A DNA stretch of 64,000 nucleotides, from the NCBI GenBank assembly GCA_002384855.1, contig DGBP01000076.1, forward strand, positions 1-64,000, in the 5' to 3' direction. Of the stretch, positions 1 to 10,257 are shown piece by piece (within the stretch, counting starts at the first letter, position 1; every line of letters starts with the position of its first letter). Below the pieces are notes generated by a model that was not told the DNA's origin, searched no databases, and saw nothing but the letters and a program-made list of their open reading frames with translations. Made by a program: the position numbers and the translations under genes. The DNA is from Nocardioidaceae bacterium UBA4001 (GTDB lineage Bacteria > Actinomycetota > Actinomycetes > Propionibacteriales > Nocardioidaceae).

Positions 1-672
1 CGAGCCCCCTCCGCCGGTCGAGCCTGTCGAGACCCGCGCCGCCACGAGGTCGCTGAGCAGGTCGTCCCGCGGCGAGGCGGCGCGTTCCCGGGCCAGCTCG
101 CGCACCAGGCCGGCGAAGTCGGTCGCCGCCACGACGGCGGCGTCCTGCTCCTGCTCGGTCGGGGCGACCTCGTACATCCGCACGATCGCCTGGGACCACT
201 CCCGCAGCTGCGGGGCCAGCTCACGGGGGACGCCCAGCAGCTCGGCGATCACCAGGACGGGCAGCGGCTCGGCGTACTCTCCGAGGACGTCGAAGCCCGC
301 CGGGTCGACCTCGTCGAGCAGCGTGACGGCGAGCTCCTGGACCCGCGGGCGCAGCCGGTCGACGTGTCCGCGGGCGAACGCCCCCGCCACCAGCCGCCGC
401 AGCCGCGTGTGGTCGGGCGGCTCGTTCTCCATCATCTGGTTGCGGTGGAGCAGGTTGAACGGCTCGAACCGGTCCCGCGGCTCCCTGTCGTGCCAGATCC
501 GGCCGAGCCGCCGGTGACGGAGCACGGCGTTGGCGGCGGCGTGGTCGAAGGTCAGCCACCTCCCCGACGGCTCGTGCCACGCGACCGCTTGCCGGCGCCG
601 CTCCTCGGCGAAGGACGGGTAGGGGTCCGCCACCAGCACGGGGTCGGTCAGGTCAATCCGTGTGGTCGGCAT
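1..672 (-). CDS. Cytochrome P450, N-terminal part (runs off the left edge)
   Basis: The frame is open from an ATG at 672 to base 1, giving 224 residues with no stop, so the C-terminal half with the heme-cysteine loop lies outside the window. The P450 call rests on the helix C region ENEPPDHTRLRRLV followed by ELLGVPRE and DDLLSDLVAA, which is the usual order in soluble bacterial CYP107-like enzymes. The start lies 20 bp inside the 3' end of the upstream cytidine deaminase gene, suggesting translational coupling at the end of that operon. The substrate cannot be inferred. The last visible residues (VSTGSTGGGGS) come from a dispersed-repeat-like sequence, so an intact C-terminus is not assured. 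Confidence 0.8.
   Translation of the reverse strand, partial: MPTTRIDLTDPVLVADPYPSFAEERRRQAVAWHEPSGRWLTFDHAAANAVLRHRRLGRIWHDREPRDRFEPFNLLHRNQMMENEPPDHTRLRRLVAGAFARGHVDRLRPRVQELAVTLLDEVDPAGFDVLGEYAEPLPVLVIAELLGVPRELAPQLREWSQAIVRMYEVAPTEQEQDAAVVAATDFAGLVRELARERAASPRDDLLSDLVAARVSTGSTGGGGS
16..34. repeat. Dispersed-type repeat, GGTCTCGACAGGCTCGACC on the minus strand
   Basis: This 19-bp imperfect palindrome matches, from memory, a repeat scattered in many copies through Nocardioides, Microbacterium and related genomes. Here it is read in frame within the P450, in the variable stretch after the DDLLSDLV segment. Only one copy was noticed in this window. Confidence 0.45.
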
Positions 673-1075
673 ACTCGCTCAGCGACGCCGGACCGAACGC
701 GTCGGGCAGGACCTGCTCCATGCTGCGCACCCCGGAGACCGTGAGCATCTGCAGCGTGGGACCGCCGTGCTCGAAGAGCAGCTGCCGGCACCTGCCGCAC
801 GGCATGATCACCTCGCCCACCCCGTTGACGCAGACGAAGTGCGTCAGCCGCCCGCCGCCCGTGGCGTGCAGCTGGGAGACGACGCCGCACTCGGCGCAGA
901 GGGCCACGCCGTACGCCGCGTTCTCCACGTTGCAGCCGACGAGGACGCGACCGTCGTCGACCACCGCAGCCGCGCCGACGGGGTACTTCGAGTACGGCGC
1001 GTACGCGTGCCGCATCGCCGACGTCGCCTGCTCCTGCAACGCCGCCCAGTCGAACGCACCACCGGGGGAGGTCAT
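653..1075 (-). CDS. cdd: Cytidine deaminase
   Basis: This predicted 140-residue cytosolic enzyme hydrolyses cytidine and deoxycytidine to uridine and deoxyuridine in pyrimidine salvage. The zinc site is visible as CAEC (catalytic Glu in the H/CAE motif) and PCGRC, and the substrate segment is NVENAAYG. The length fits the homotetrameric bacterial class. It follows the nucleoside ABC transporter genes with a 16-bp gap, so import and first catabolic step are probably co-expressed. ATG 1075 was chosen; a GTG at 1087 is a possible alternative, while longer forms run into the permease gene. Confidence 0.95.
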   Translation of the reverse strand: MTSPGGAFDWAALQEQATSAMRHAYAPYSKYPVGAAAVVDDGRVLVGCNVENAAYGVALCAECGVVSQLHATGGGRLTHFVCVNGVGEVIMPCGRCRQLLFEHGGPTLQMLTVSGVRSMEQVLPDAFGPASLSEYADHTD

Positions 1076-1091
1076 GTCCTCGGGCACGGCG

Positions 1092-2351
1092 CTACCCGCC
1101 TTCCCCGCGCCGGTACCGCATCCCGTCGGCCGCCGGCATGCGCAACCGTTGGGAGGCGAGGGCAAGCACGAGCAGCGTGGCGACGTAGGGCGTCATCCGC
1201 GTGAAGTCGCCGGGCACGGTGTCGATCGAGAAGTACAACGCGCCGACCGCAAGGGCCAGGCCGACCGAGACGAACGCAGCGACCTGCACCCCGCGTCGCC
1301 ACTGCCAGACGGCCCCGGCGAGGAGCAGGAGCGAGATCGCCAGCAGCAGCGCGTGGACCGACGTCCCGCCCTGGCGGAGGCCGAGGGTCTCGGTGTAGCC
1401 GAACAGGCCCGCTCCCATGAGGATGCCACCGGGCCGCCAGTTGCCGAAGATCATCGCGGCCAGCCCGATGTAGCCGCGGCCACCGGTCTGGCCGTCGCGG
1501 TAGTTGCTGGAGGCGACCAGCGCCAGAAACCCGCCGGCCAGACCGGCCATGGCACCCGACGTGAGGACGGCGATGAACTTGTACCGGTAGACGTTCACGC
1601 CCAGCGACTCCGCAGCGACCGGGCTCTCGCCGCACGAGCGCAGCCGGAGGCCGAACGCGGTCCGCCAGAGCAGGAAGTAGGTCACCACGAACAGGAGTAC
1701 GGCGACCACGACCAGCAGCGACAGGTTCGTCACCAACGCACGGAGGAGCGCCGCGGTCTCGGAGACGAAGAAGATGTCGGCGCTCTCGACCGTGCCGAGC
1801 GCGTCCGACAGCGGTCCGATGGTGATGCTGCCGACGTCACCCAGCTTCGGCGACTGCGTCTGTCCTCCGCCGGGCAGACCGACGAAGGTGAGCGCCGCGA
1901 GGTACTGCGTCACGCCGAGCGCGATGATGTTGATCGCGACCCCGGAGATGATGTGGTCCACGCCGAAGGCGACGGTCGCGATCGCGTGGATGAGTCCGCC
2001 CACCGTGCCCAGGGCGAGCGCTCCGAGCACGCCGACCCAGGGGCCGTAGTGGAAGCCGAAGAAGCCGGCCCCGTAGGTGCCGAGGATCATCATGCCCTCA
2101 AGGCCGATGTTCACCACGCCCGCGCGCTCGGACCAGAGACCGCCCAGGGCCGCCAGCGCGATCGGCACCGTCGCGACCAGCGTCGCCCGCAGGGTGCCCG
2201 AGGACGCGAGGTCGTGGGCGCCGGTGACGAGCTGGAGCAGCGACAGCAGGAAGAGCACGACAGCGAGCCCGAGCAGGATCCACCACGGCGAGAACCTGCG
2301 ACTCCGTCGGGGTGCCTGAGGCTCCCGGACCTCACGCTCGATCGTCGTCAT
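1092..2351 (-). CDS. Nucleoside-type ABC transporter permease (NupQ/YufQ-like)
   Basis: A 419-residue inner-membrane permease of the branched-chain/ribose-type permease superfamily (BPD_transp_2). Many hydrophobic helices are visible, with the family segments SERAGVVNIGLEGMMILG and GVNIIALG-like loops. It probably forms the translocation pore with the next permease. Its ATG overlaps the stop of the upstream permease by 4 bp (ATGA), showing coupling within the operon. By analogy to NupNOPQ/BmpA systems the substrate is likely purine or pyrimidine nucleosides, which the adjacent cdd supports. The substrate is inferred, not shown. Confidence 0.88.
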   Translation of the reverse strand: MTTIEREVREPQAPRRSRRFSPWWILLGLAVVLFLLSLLQLVTGAHDLASSGTLRATLVATVPIALAALGGLWSERAGVVNIGLEGMMILGTYGAGFFGFHYGPWVGVLGALALGTVGGLIHAIATVAFGVDHIISGVAINIIALGVTQYLAALTFVGLPGGGQTQSPKLGDVGSITIGPLSDALGTVESADIFFVSETAALLRALVTNLSLLVVVAVLLFVVTYFLLWRTAFGLRLRSCGESPVAAESLGVNVYRYKFIAVLTSGAMAGLAGGFLALVASSNYRDGQTGGRGYIGLAAMIFGNWRPGGILMGAGLFGYTETLGLRQGGTSVHALLLAISLLLLAGAVWQWRRGVQVAAFVSVGLALAVGALYFSIDTVPGDFTRMTPYVATLLVLALASQRLRMPAADGMRYRRGEGG

Positions 2352-3454
2352 GCCCTCACCTCCGCCTTCGTGTTGTCGCTGCTCTCGAGCGCCTGCGCCA
2401 CCTGCCGCTGCTCGAGGCGTTGGCCGTAGCGGCGGACGACCTCGTAGGAGATCACCACGGTGAGGACGATGATGCCCTGGGTGATCTTCACGATGTCGGG
2501 CGAGACGTCGACGAGGATCTGCAGCGGGTTGGACTGCTCGTCGAGGAAGGCGAACAGCAGCGCTCCGAGCGCGATCCCGATGGGGTGGTTGCGGCCGAGC
2601 AGCGCGATCGCGATGCCGGCGAACCCGAGACCGGACTGGAACGTGGAGCCGTAGGAGTAGGCGTTGCCGAAGAGGATCGGGAGGCCGACGAGCCCGGCGA
2701 GGCCACCGGAGACGAGCATGGCGGTGACGGTCATCTTCTTCACGTTGACGCCACTGGCCACCGCAGCGGTCTGCGACTGACCGGTCGCCCGGAGGTCGAA
2801 GCCGAATCGCGTCCGGTTGAGCGCCACCCAGTAGCCGACGCCGGCAAGGACCGCGATGAGGAGGAAGCCGTAGACGTCGGTGCTGACCTCGGAGGAGATC
2901 GAGAAGCCGGGGATCCGGCTGGACTCCGGGATCGGCTTGGTCCCGATGATGTTGCTGCCCTCCTCGCGGACCGCGACCTGACGCAGCGAGTACGCGACGA
3001 TCGAGGTCGAGATGAAGTTCAGCATGATCGTCGAGATCACCTCGCTGACGCCGCGCGTCGCACGCAGCAGACCCGCGATGCCGGCCCAGGCCGCCCCGAC
3101 GAGGATGGCGGCGAGGATCGCGAGGACCGCGTTCAAGGGCCCGGGGAGCCAGGCCTCGCCTGCGACGACGGCGGCCACGAAGGCGGCGATGCGGTACTGC
3201 CCGTCGACGCCGATGTTGAACAGGTTCATGCGGAACCCGACCGCCACGGCGAGGCCGGAGAGGTAGAGCACGGTCGCGCTGTTGACGATGTTGACCAGGT
3301 TTCTCGGCTCGGGCCAGGAGAGGATCGTCGCCCAGACCTCACCCGCGGGGTCGCCGGCGACCAGCAGCACGGCGCTGGTGATCGCGAAGGCGGCGACCAG
3401 GGCGAGCACCGGCGCCGCGACGCTGAGGAGGACCCTCGTCATCCGTGGAGTCAT
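2348..3454 (-). CDS. Nucleoside-type ABC transporter permease (NupP/YufP-like)
   Basis: A 368-residue second permease subunit of the same importer. It starts with a membrane segment (LLSVAAPVLALVAAFAITSA) and has about eight to ten hydrophobic helices. Family segments are FNIGVDGQY and SEVISTIMLNFIS, matching the 'N-I-G-x-[ED]-G' loop of the YufP/RbsC-like permeases. The start overlaps the ATPase stop by 4 bp and its own stop overlaps the next permease start by 4 bp, so the three genes are one translationally coupled unit. Confidence 0.88.
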   Translation of the reverse strand: MTPRMTRVLLSVAAPVLALVAAFAITSAVLLVAGDPAGEVWATILSWPEPRNLVNIVNSATVLYLSGLAVAVGFRMNLFNIGVDGQYRIAAFVAAVVAGEAWLPGPLNAVLAILAAILVGAAWAGIAGLLRATRGVSEVISTIMLNFISTSIVAYSLRQVAVREEGSNIIGTKPIPESSRIPGFSISSEVSTDVYGFLLIAVLAGVGYWVALNRTRFGFDLRATGQSQTAAVASGVNVKKMTVTAMLVSGGLAGLVGLPILFGNAYSYGSTFQSGLGFAGIAIALLGRNHPIGIALGALLFAFLDEQSNPLQILVDVSPDIVKITQGIIVLTVVISYEVVRRYGQRLEQRQVAQALESSDNTKAEVRA

Positions 3455-4977
3455 GCCTTGTCCCCTGCTCCCGTCATGGCCGAGCCGAGCTGCTCGGGGG
3501 TCACGTGACCCGGGTCGAACTCGCCCACGAGCCTTCCGCGGAGGATCACCTGGATCCGGTCGGACAGGCCGATCAGCTCGTCGAGGTCCGCCGAGATGAG
3601 CAGCACCGCGAGGCCGAGGCGCCGGGCGTCCTTGATGTGGTCCCAGATCGCCGCCTGGGCGCCGACGTCCACGCCACGTGTCGGGTGGGCGGCGATCAGC
3701 AGGATCGGGTCCCCGCTCATCTCGCGGCCGACGATCAGCTTCTGCTGGTTGCCGCCGGAGAGCGCTCGGGCCAGGACGTCGGGGCCAGGGGTCCGGACGT
3801 CGTACTCCTCGATGATCCGCTCGGTGTCGGCCCGCGAGGCACCCTTGTCGATGAAGATGCCCTTGGCCGCCGGCGTGCGGGTCTGGTGACCGAGGACCCG
3901 GTTCTCCCAGAGCGGGGCGTCGAGCAGCAGTCCGTGCCGGTGGCGGTCCGCGGGGATGTACCCGATGCCGGCCTCGCGACGGTGGCGCGTCGAGAGCCCG
4001 GAGACGTCCCGACCGTCCACCTCCACGACGCCGGTGGCGCGGGGCAGCATCCCCATGATCGCCTCGACGAGCTCGGACTGGCCGTTGCCCTCGACACCGG
4101 CGATGCCGAGCACCTCACCGCGATGGATCGTGAAGGAGACGTCGTCGACAAGGGGCCGCCCGTCCGGGCTGGGCAGCGTCAGGTGGTTGACGGAGATGAG
4201 GACCTCGTCGGTGACGGTCGAGGACTCGGTGCTCGGGGAGGGCAGCTCGGAGCCGACCATGAGCTCGGCGAGCTGGTGGGCGTTGACCGAGGAGGGGTCG
4301 ACGGTGTCGACGGTCGTGCCCCGGCGCATCACCGTGACCACGTCGGCGACCGAGAGCACCTCGTCGAGCTTGTGGGAGATGAAGATGACCGCGAGGCCCT
4401 CGGACTTGAGCTCTCGGAGGTTGCCGAACAGCTCGTCGACCTCCTGCGGCACGAGCACCGCGGTCGGTTCGTCGAGGATGATCGTCCGCGCGCCGCGGTA
4501 GAGCACCTTGAGGATCTCCACCCGCTGGCGGTCCCCCACGCCGAGGGCCTCCACGAGCTGGTCGGGCCTGATGTCGAGTCCGTAGGCGTCCGAGATCCGG
4601 AGGATCTCCTCACGCGCCTTCGCACCGATGCCGTGCAGCCTCTCGGCACCGAGGACGACGTTCTCGAGGACCGTGAGGTTGTCGGCGAGCATGAAGTGCT
4701 GGAACACCATGCCGACGCCGGCCTTGATGGCGTCGGCGGGCGAGGAGAGGTCGACCTGCGCGCCGTCGATCTCGACGGTGCCCGCGTCGGGCTTCTGCAC
4801 CCCGTAGAGGATCTTCATCAGGGTCGACTTGCCGGCGCCGTTCTCACCCACGATCGCGTGGATGGAACCTCGAGCCACCTCGATGTTGACGTCGTCGTTT
4901 GCGATGACGCCCGGGAAACGCTTCCCGATCCCCACGAGTCGGACCGCCGGAGCGGTCGTCGTACTGGTGTCGGTCAT
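3451..4977 (-). CDS. Nucleoside-type ABC importer ATPase with two ABC domains (NupO/YufO-like)
   Basis: A 508-residue cytoplasmic ATPase with two nucleotide-binding domains in tandem. The first has Walker A GENGAGKST (residues 44-52), signature VGDRQRVEI and Walker B TIILDEP. The second has a diverged P-loop (GVEGNGQSE), signature LSGGNQQK and a Walker B region ending in AAHPTRGVD. One degenerate half is normal for the RbsA/YufO type, so this is not damage. It powers the two permeases encoded just downstream with 4-bp overlaps. The 120-bp gap before it holds a hairpin that may lower its expression relative to the lipoprotein. Confidence 0.92.
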   Translation of the reverse strand: MTDTSTTTAPAVRLVGIGKRFPGVIANDDVNIEVARGSIHAIVGENGAGKSTLMKILYGVQKPDAGTVEIDGAQVDLSSPADAIKAGVGMVFQHFMLADNLTVLENVVLGAERLHGIGAKAREEILRISDAYGLDIRPDQLVEALGVGDRQRVEILKVLYRGARTIILDEPTAVLVPQEVDELFGNLRELKSEGLAVIFISHKLDEVLSVADVVTVMRRGTTVDTVDPSSVNAHQLAELMVGSELPSPSTESSTVTDEVLISVNHLTLPSPDGRPLVDDVSFTIHRGEVLGIAGVEGNGQSELVEAIMGMLPRATGVVEVDGRDVSGLSTRHRREAGIGYIPADRHRHGLLLDAPLWENRVLGHQTRTPAAKGIFIDKGASRADTERIIEEYDVRTPGPDVLARALSGGNQQKLIVGREMSGDPILLIAAHPTRGVDVGAQAAIWDHIKDARRLGLAVLLISADLDELIGLSDRIQVILRGRLVGEFDPGHVTPEQLGSAMTGAGDKA

Positions 4978-5042
4978 TGCTCACCTTCCCGGACCGGACG
5001 TCGCGACAGACCTGGCTCGGGTCGCGAGAGGAGACACAGCGA

Positions 5043-5074
5043 GCCCGGGGGAACGCTACCGCGTGCCCCCGGGC
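5043..5074 (-). terminator. Hairpin between lipoprotein and ATPase genes (possible attenuator)
   Basis: Perfect 9-bp arms GCCCGGGGG and CCCCCGGGC enclose a smaller ACGC/GCGT stem. There is no T-run. Its position just after the binding-protein gene and before the ATPase gene fits a partial terminator or mRNA stabiliser that keeps binding protein in excess, as is common in ABC operons. The role is inferred. Confidence 0.5.
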
Positions 5075-5097
5075 GGTTACTCAGCTGTGCAGCAGGC

Positions 5098-6153
5098 TCA
5101 CGGCTCAGCGGAGACCGTGATGTCCCCGGAGATGATCTGCTCCTTGTACTCCTCCATCTTGTCGATGGTCTCCTGCGACAGGAAGTCGCCGGAGGTGGAG
5201 TAGCCGACACCGTCGGCCTCGAGGTCGTAGCGCACCGAGCCGGACGGGAAGGTGCCGCCCTCGACCTCGGCGAGGAACTCGTAGACGGCCACGTCGACGT
5301 TCTTCAGCATGGAGGTGAGGATCGAGTCGCGGACCGACTCGTCGGCGAGCTCGTACTGGTCGGAGTCGACACCGATCGCCCAGTTGCCGGACTCGGCGGC
5401 CGCCTCGAAGAGACCTCCGCCGGAGCCGCCGGCCGCGTGGTAGACCACGTCGGCGCCCGCGTCGAACATGCCCTGCGCCGCGGTCTTGCCCTTGGCCGGG
5501 TCGTTGAAGCCCGAGAAGTCGGGAGCCTGGGTCAGGTAGGTCTTCTCGATCTTGATGTCGGGGTTGACCTCCTCGGCACCCGCGACGAAGCCCGCCTCGA
5601 ACTTCTGGATCAGCGGCACCTCGACGCCGCCGATGAAGCCGACGTGGCCGTTCTTCGACTCGAGCGCGGCGGCCGCACCGACCAGGAACGAGCCCTGCTC
5701 CTCGGCGAAGACCAGGTTGGCGATGTTGTCGCCCTGCGCGCCCTCGTCGTCGATGATCGCGAAGTGCACGTCGGGGTAGTCGGGAGCGACCTTGGCCACC
5801 GCGCCGGAGTAGGCGAAGCCCACCGCGATGATCGGGTTGTAGCCGGCGTCGGCGAAGGTGCGCAGACGCTCCTCGCGAGCGGACTCGGGCTCGCCGTCGG
5901 CTGCCTCCGACTCCTGGCTCTCCATGCCGAACTCTTCGACGGCCTGGTCCATGCCCTTGGCGGCAGCGTCGTTGAACGACTGGTCACCGCGCCCACCCAC
6001 GTCGTAGGCCATACCGACCTTGATGTCGGACTGGGCGGCCTCGCCGTCGTTGCCGTTGTTGCCGTTCCCGGTGTCCCCGCCGTTGCCCCCGCAGGCGCTG
6101 AGGAGCAGGGCTGCTGCCGAGAAAAATGCCGCGGTCTTGGTCATGCGACGCAA
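5098..6153 (-). CDS. BMP-family substrate-binding lipoprotein (NupN/BmpA-like)
   Basis: A 351-residue extracellular lipoprotein that captures substrate for the ABC importer downstream. A basic N-terminus and hydrophobic segment end in the lipobox LLSAC with the lipidated Cys at residue 21, followed by a Gly/Asn-rich tether. The BMP/PnrA fold is suggested by the segments VGMAYDVGG, SFNDAAAKG, GFIGGVEVPLI and FEAGFVAG. A TTG start at 6153 is preferred because AAGGAGG lies six bases before it; the ATG at 6144 is 15 bases away. BMP proteins bind nucleosides in characterised cases, and cdd in the same locus agrees. Confidence 0.92.
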   Translation of the reverse strand: MRRMTKTAAFFSAAALLLSACGGNGGDTGNGNNGNDGEAAQSDIKVGMAYDVGGRGDQSFNDAAAKGMDQAVEEFGMESQESEAADGEPESAREERLRTFADAGYNPIIAVGFAYSGAVAKVAPDYPDVHFAIIDDEGAQGDNIANLVFAEEQGSFLVGAAAALESKNGHVGFIGGVEVPLIQKFEAGFVAGAEEVNPDIKIEKTYLTQAPDFSGFNDPAKGKTAAQGMFDAGADVVYHAAGGSGGGLFEAAAESGNWAIGVDSDQYELADESVRDSILTSMLKNVDVAVYEFLAEVEGGTFPSGSVRYDLEADGVGYSTSGDFLSQETIDKMEEYKEQIISGDITVSAEP

Positions 6154-6339
6154 GATGGGCCTCCTTGATCGAAGAACGAGGCGCCACGTCCTGGCGCCGA
6201 ACCAGGGTCACCCTAATACCGCATCCGGTGCCGAACACCCCCGGAGGGGTGGTTGTGGGTCAAGTCGTTATACGCCGGTGACTTCCGCCTCCCCCGTTCG
6301 CGGGACCATGGTCCCGTCCGGGGCCGCCGAGCCGTCGGC

Positions 6340-7524
6340 TCAACCGTGCGACAGCGCCTCGAGCGCGGCCGCCGCGAGCACCTTCGCGCCGATCGCGGTG
6401 GCACGCTCGTCGACCCGCAGGTCGCCCTGGTGGAGGTCGTACGTCGCACCGCCGGGAGTCCTGGTGCCGAGCCGGGCCATCGCGCCGGGAACCGACTCGA
6501 GATACCACGCGAAGTCCTCGCCACCGAGGCTCTGGGGGGTGTAGACGTGCCCGTCCTCCCCCACGACCTGCTCCACGGCCGCGCCGAGGAGCAGGGTGGA
6601 CCCGGGGTCGTTCACGACCGGCGGGACGCCCCGGACGTAGTCGATCTCCGCGCGCACGCCGTACGGCGCGACGATCTGCGCGATCAGCTCACGGATGAGC
6701 CCCTCCGCCTCGGCCCAGGCGACGGCGTCGAGCATGCGCACCGTGCCGGCAGCCTCCCCACTGGCGGGAATCACGTTCTTGGCCGACCCGGAGCGGATGA
6801 TCCCCCACACGAGGCTCACGCCGGCGCGGGGGTCGAGGCGCCGGGACAGCGCCGCAGGCAGCTCGGTGACGAGCGTGGCCAGCGCGTAGGTGAGGTCCTG
6901 GGTCAGGTGGGGACGGGAGGTGTGGCCGCCGCGGCCGACGAGGCGCACGCTCATCGAGTCGGCGGCACCGGTGAGGGGGCCTTCCCGCAGGCCGATCCGG
7001 CCCACGTCGAGGCCGGGGTCGCAGTGCAGGCCGAACACGTGCGCCACGTCCTCGAGGACGCCTCCGGCGATCATCTCCAAGGCGCCGCCCGGCATGACCT
7101 CCTCGGCCGGCTGGAAGAGCAGTCGAACTCGGCCCGGCAACGGGCTGCGGGCGTGGACGGCGGCCAGCGCCAGCCCCGCGCCGACGAGCGCCGCGGTGTG
7201 CACGTCGTGGCCGCAGGCGTGCGCGATGCCGTCGTAGGTGCTGCACCACGGGTCGTCGGTCAGGTCGTCGACCGCGAGGGCGTCGAGGTCGGCGCGGAGG
7301 GCGACCGTCGGCCCGGCCTGTTCGCCCACCTCCGCCACCAGGCCGCTCTGGGGCAGCAGCTGCAGGCCGACCCCGGCCTCCTCGAGCCGCTTCGCGACCA
7401 GGGTGGTGGTCCGCTCCTCCTGCCACGCCAGCTCGGGGTGCGCGTGGATGTCCCGGCGCAGCGCGAGCAGCTCGTCGGCGTGGTCGTCGACGGCGGCGAG
7501 GGCTTCGGGAACGAGGGAGGGCAC
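6340..7524 (-). CDS. M20-family amidohydrolase
   Basis: A 394-residue metal-dependent hydrolase of the IAA-amino acid/N-acyl amino acid amidohydrolase group. Metal-site features are the ACGHDVHTAALVGAG segment, the catalytic glutamates in FQPAEEVMPGG and the C-terminal GGEDFAWY. GTG 7524 (VPSLVPEAL) was chosen because longer starts run into the mutase gene, and the family's LLALRRDIHAHPEL segment then follows closely. A TAGCCT -10-like box lies eight bases before this GTG, so the transcript may be leaderless. It sits upstream of the nucleoside transporter in the same direction, but 186 bp separate them and a functional link is unproven. Confidence 0.85.
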   Translation of the reverse strand: MPSLVPEALAAVDDHADELLALRRDIHAHPELAWQEERTTTLVAKRLEEAGVGLQLLPQSGLVAEVGEQAGPTVALRADLDALAVDDLTDDPWCSTYDGIAHACGHDVHTAALVGAGLALAAVHARSPLPGRVRLLFQPAEEVMPGGALEMIAGGVLEDVAHVFGLHCDPGLDVGRIGLREGPLTGAADSMSVRLVGRGGHTSRPHLTQDLTYALATLVTELPAALSRRLDPRAGVSLVWGIIRSGSAKNVIPASGEAAGTVRMLDAVAWAEAEGLIRELIAQIVAPYGVRAEIDYVRGVPPVVNDPGSTLLLGAAVEQVVGEDGHVYTPQSLGGEDFAWYLESVPGAMARLGTRTPGGATYDLHQGDLRVDERATAIGAKVLAAAALEALSHG

Positions 7525-7570
7525 GTCAGGTAAGGCTACCCGTCGGTCGGCCCCGGCCCGGCGGGGCGGT

Positions 7571-9199
<1,629 letters not shown>

Positions 9200-9206
9200 G
9201 GACGAA

Positions 9207-9229
9207 GGGTACGGCGGCTCGGCGTACCC
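9207..9229. promoter_or_regulatory. Inverted repeat upstream of the mutase gene
   Basis: GGGTACG and CGTACCC arms with a 9-bp spacer lie 8-30 bp upstream of the mutase ATG in the divergent region with sdhC. The placement would suit an operator or a 5' leader hairpin. No regulator is identified. Confidence 0.35.
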
Positions 9230-9423
9230 TGCACCGTGAGATGGCTAACGTCACGCGAAGCCGGGTCGGACGCCCCTGGACGCGGCAATAAGACAACGAA
9301 ACCGTGCGGTAATCGAACTCACAAGGGCGACTGGCCGGTAGCCCGATCACGGCCGATACAGTGCCAGGGTTGCGCTGGAACCCAGCGTCTTCAGTTGTGC
9401 TCTTGTGTTCGAAAGGACCTCCC

Positions 9424-9801
9424 TTGGCCAGCTCACCGGCGGGAACGCTCTACCGAGGCCGCGAGGGGATGTGGTCGTGGGTCGCGCACCGCATCACCGG
9501 CGTCACGCTGTTCTTCTTCCTCTTCGCCCACGTCATCGACACGGCGATGGTCCGAGTCTCCCCCGAGGCCTACAACGTCGCGGTCGAGACCTACAAGAAC
9601 CCCATCGTCGGCCTGATGGAGGTCGGGCTCGTCGGCGCGGTGCTCTTCCACGCCTTCAACGGCATCCGGATCATCCTCGTCGACTTCTGGTGGAAGGGCC
9701 CGCGCTACCAGCGGCAGCTGACCTGGGGCGTGCTCGGCATCTTCGTGGTGCTGATGGTGCCCTTCGTGATCCGCCACCTCTCGAACGTGTTTGGACACTG
9801 A
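9424..9801 (+). CDS. sdhC: Succinate dehydrogenase cytochrome b556 subunit
   Basis: A 125-residue membrane anchor of complex II. Three hydrophobic helices are visible, and the SdhC signature WVAHRITGVTLFFF and the FAHVID segment supply the quinone and heme environment. TTG 9424 is taken as the start because AAAGGA sits seven bases upstream and the protein then begins just before the conserved GTLYRGREGMWSWV segment. It opens the sdhCDAB operon, with sdhD five bases downstream. A likely -10 box (GATACAGT) lies near 9355. Confidence 0.92.
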   Translation: MASSPAGTLYRGREGMWSWVAHRITGVTLFFFLFAHVIDTAMVRVSPEAYNVAVETYKNPIVGLMEVGLVGAVLFHAFNGIRIILVDFWWKGPRYQRQLTWGVLGIFVVLMVPFVIRHLSNVFGH

Positions 9802-9806
9802 TAGCC

Positions 9807-10244
9807 ATGAGCCTGACTTCGATCCCCAAGCCCCGGTCGACCTACAAGGCCGGCAGGTCGAACAACTTCGAGATGAACTCGTGGCTGTTCATGCGTGGCT
9901 CCGGCCTGCTGCTGGTCGTGCTCGTCATCGGCCACCTGTTCGTGAACCTCTGGCAGGGCGACGGCATCCAGCAGATCGACTTCGCCTTCGTCGCCGGCAA
10001 GTGGGCCAGCCCCTTCTGGCAGATCTGGGACCTCGCGATGCTGTGGCTCGCGATGCTCCACGGCATGAACGGCCTGCGCACGATCATCAACGACTACGCC
10101 TCGCGTGGCGGCACCAAGTTCACCCTCAAGACGCTGCTGTACTTCGCCACGTTCGTGACCGTCGTCCTCGGCACCCTCGTCATCTTCACGTTCGACCCGT
10201 GCATCGACCCCGCGTCGACGCTCGAGGTCTGCACCAACAGGTAA
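9807..10244 (+). CDS. sdhD: Succinate dehydrogenase hydrophobic anchor subunit
   Basis: A 145-residue second membrane anchor of complex II, with three predicted helices (LLLVVLVIGHLFVNLW, the segment around MLWLAMLHGMNGLR, and LYFATFVTVVLGTLVIFTF). The HLFVN and LHGMNGLR histidines are the usual heme/quinone-site positions. It starts five bases after sdhC and ends 13 bases before sdhA. Confidence 0.9.
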   Translation: MSLTSIPKPRSTYKAGRSNNFEMNSWLFMRGSGLLLVVLVIGHLFVNLWQGDGIQQIDFAFVAGKWASPFWQIWDLAMLWLAMLHGMNGLRTIINDYASRGGTKFTLKTLLYFATFVTVVLGTLVIFTFDPCIDPASTLEVCTNR

Positions 10245-10257
10245 GGCGCTGATCTCC

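Noticed and set aside
660..2429. 589-residue plus-strand open frame opposite cdd and the permease
   Set aside because: Low-complexity Arg/Glu/His composition typical of the antisense frame of high-GC genes; the minus strand encodes two clear proteins here.
3735..4160. Degenerate Walker A in the second half of the double ABC ATPase
   Set aside because: A diverged second P-loop is normal for RbsA/YufO-type double ATPases, so it is not evidence of damage.
3445..6168. 907-residue plus-strand open frame
   Set aside because: Antisense shadow of the ATPase and lipoprotein genes, with no recognisable domain and Asp/Val/His-rich composition.
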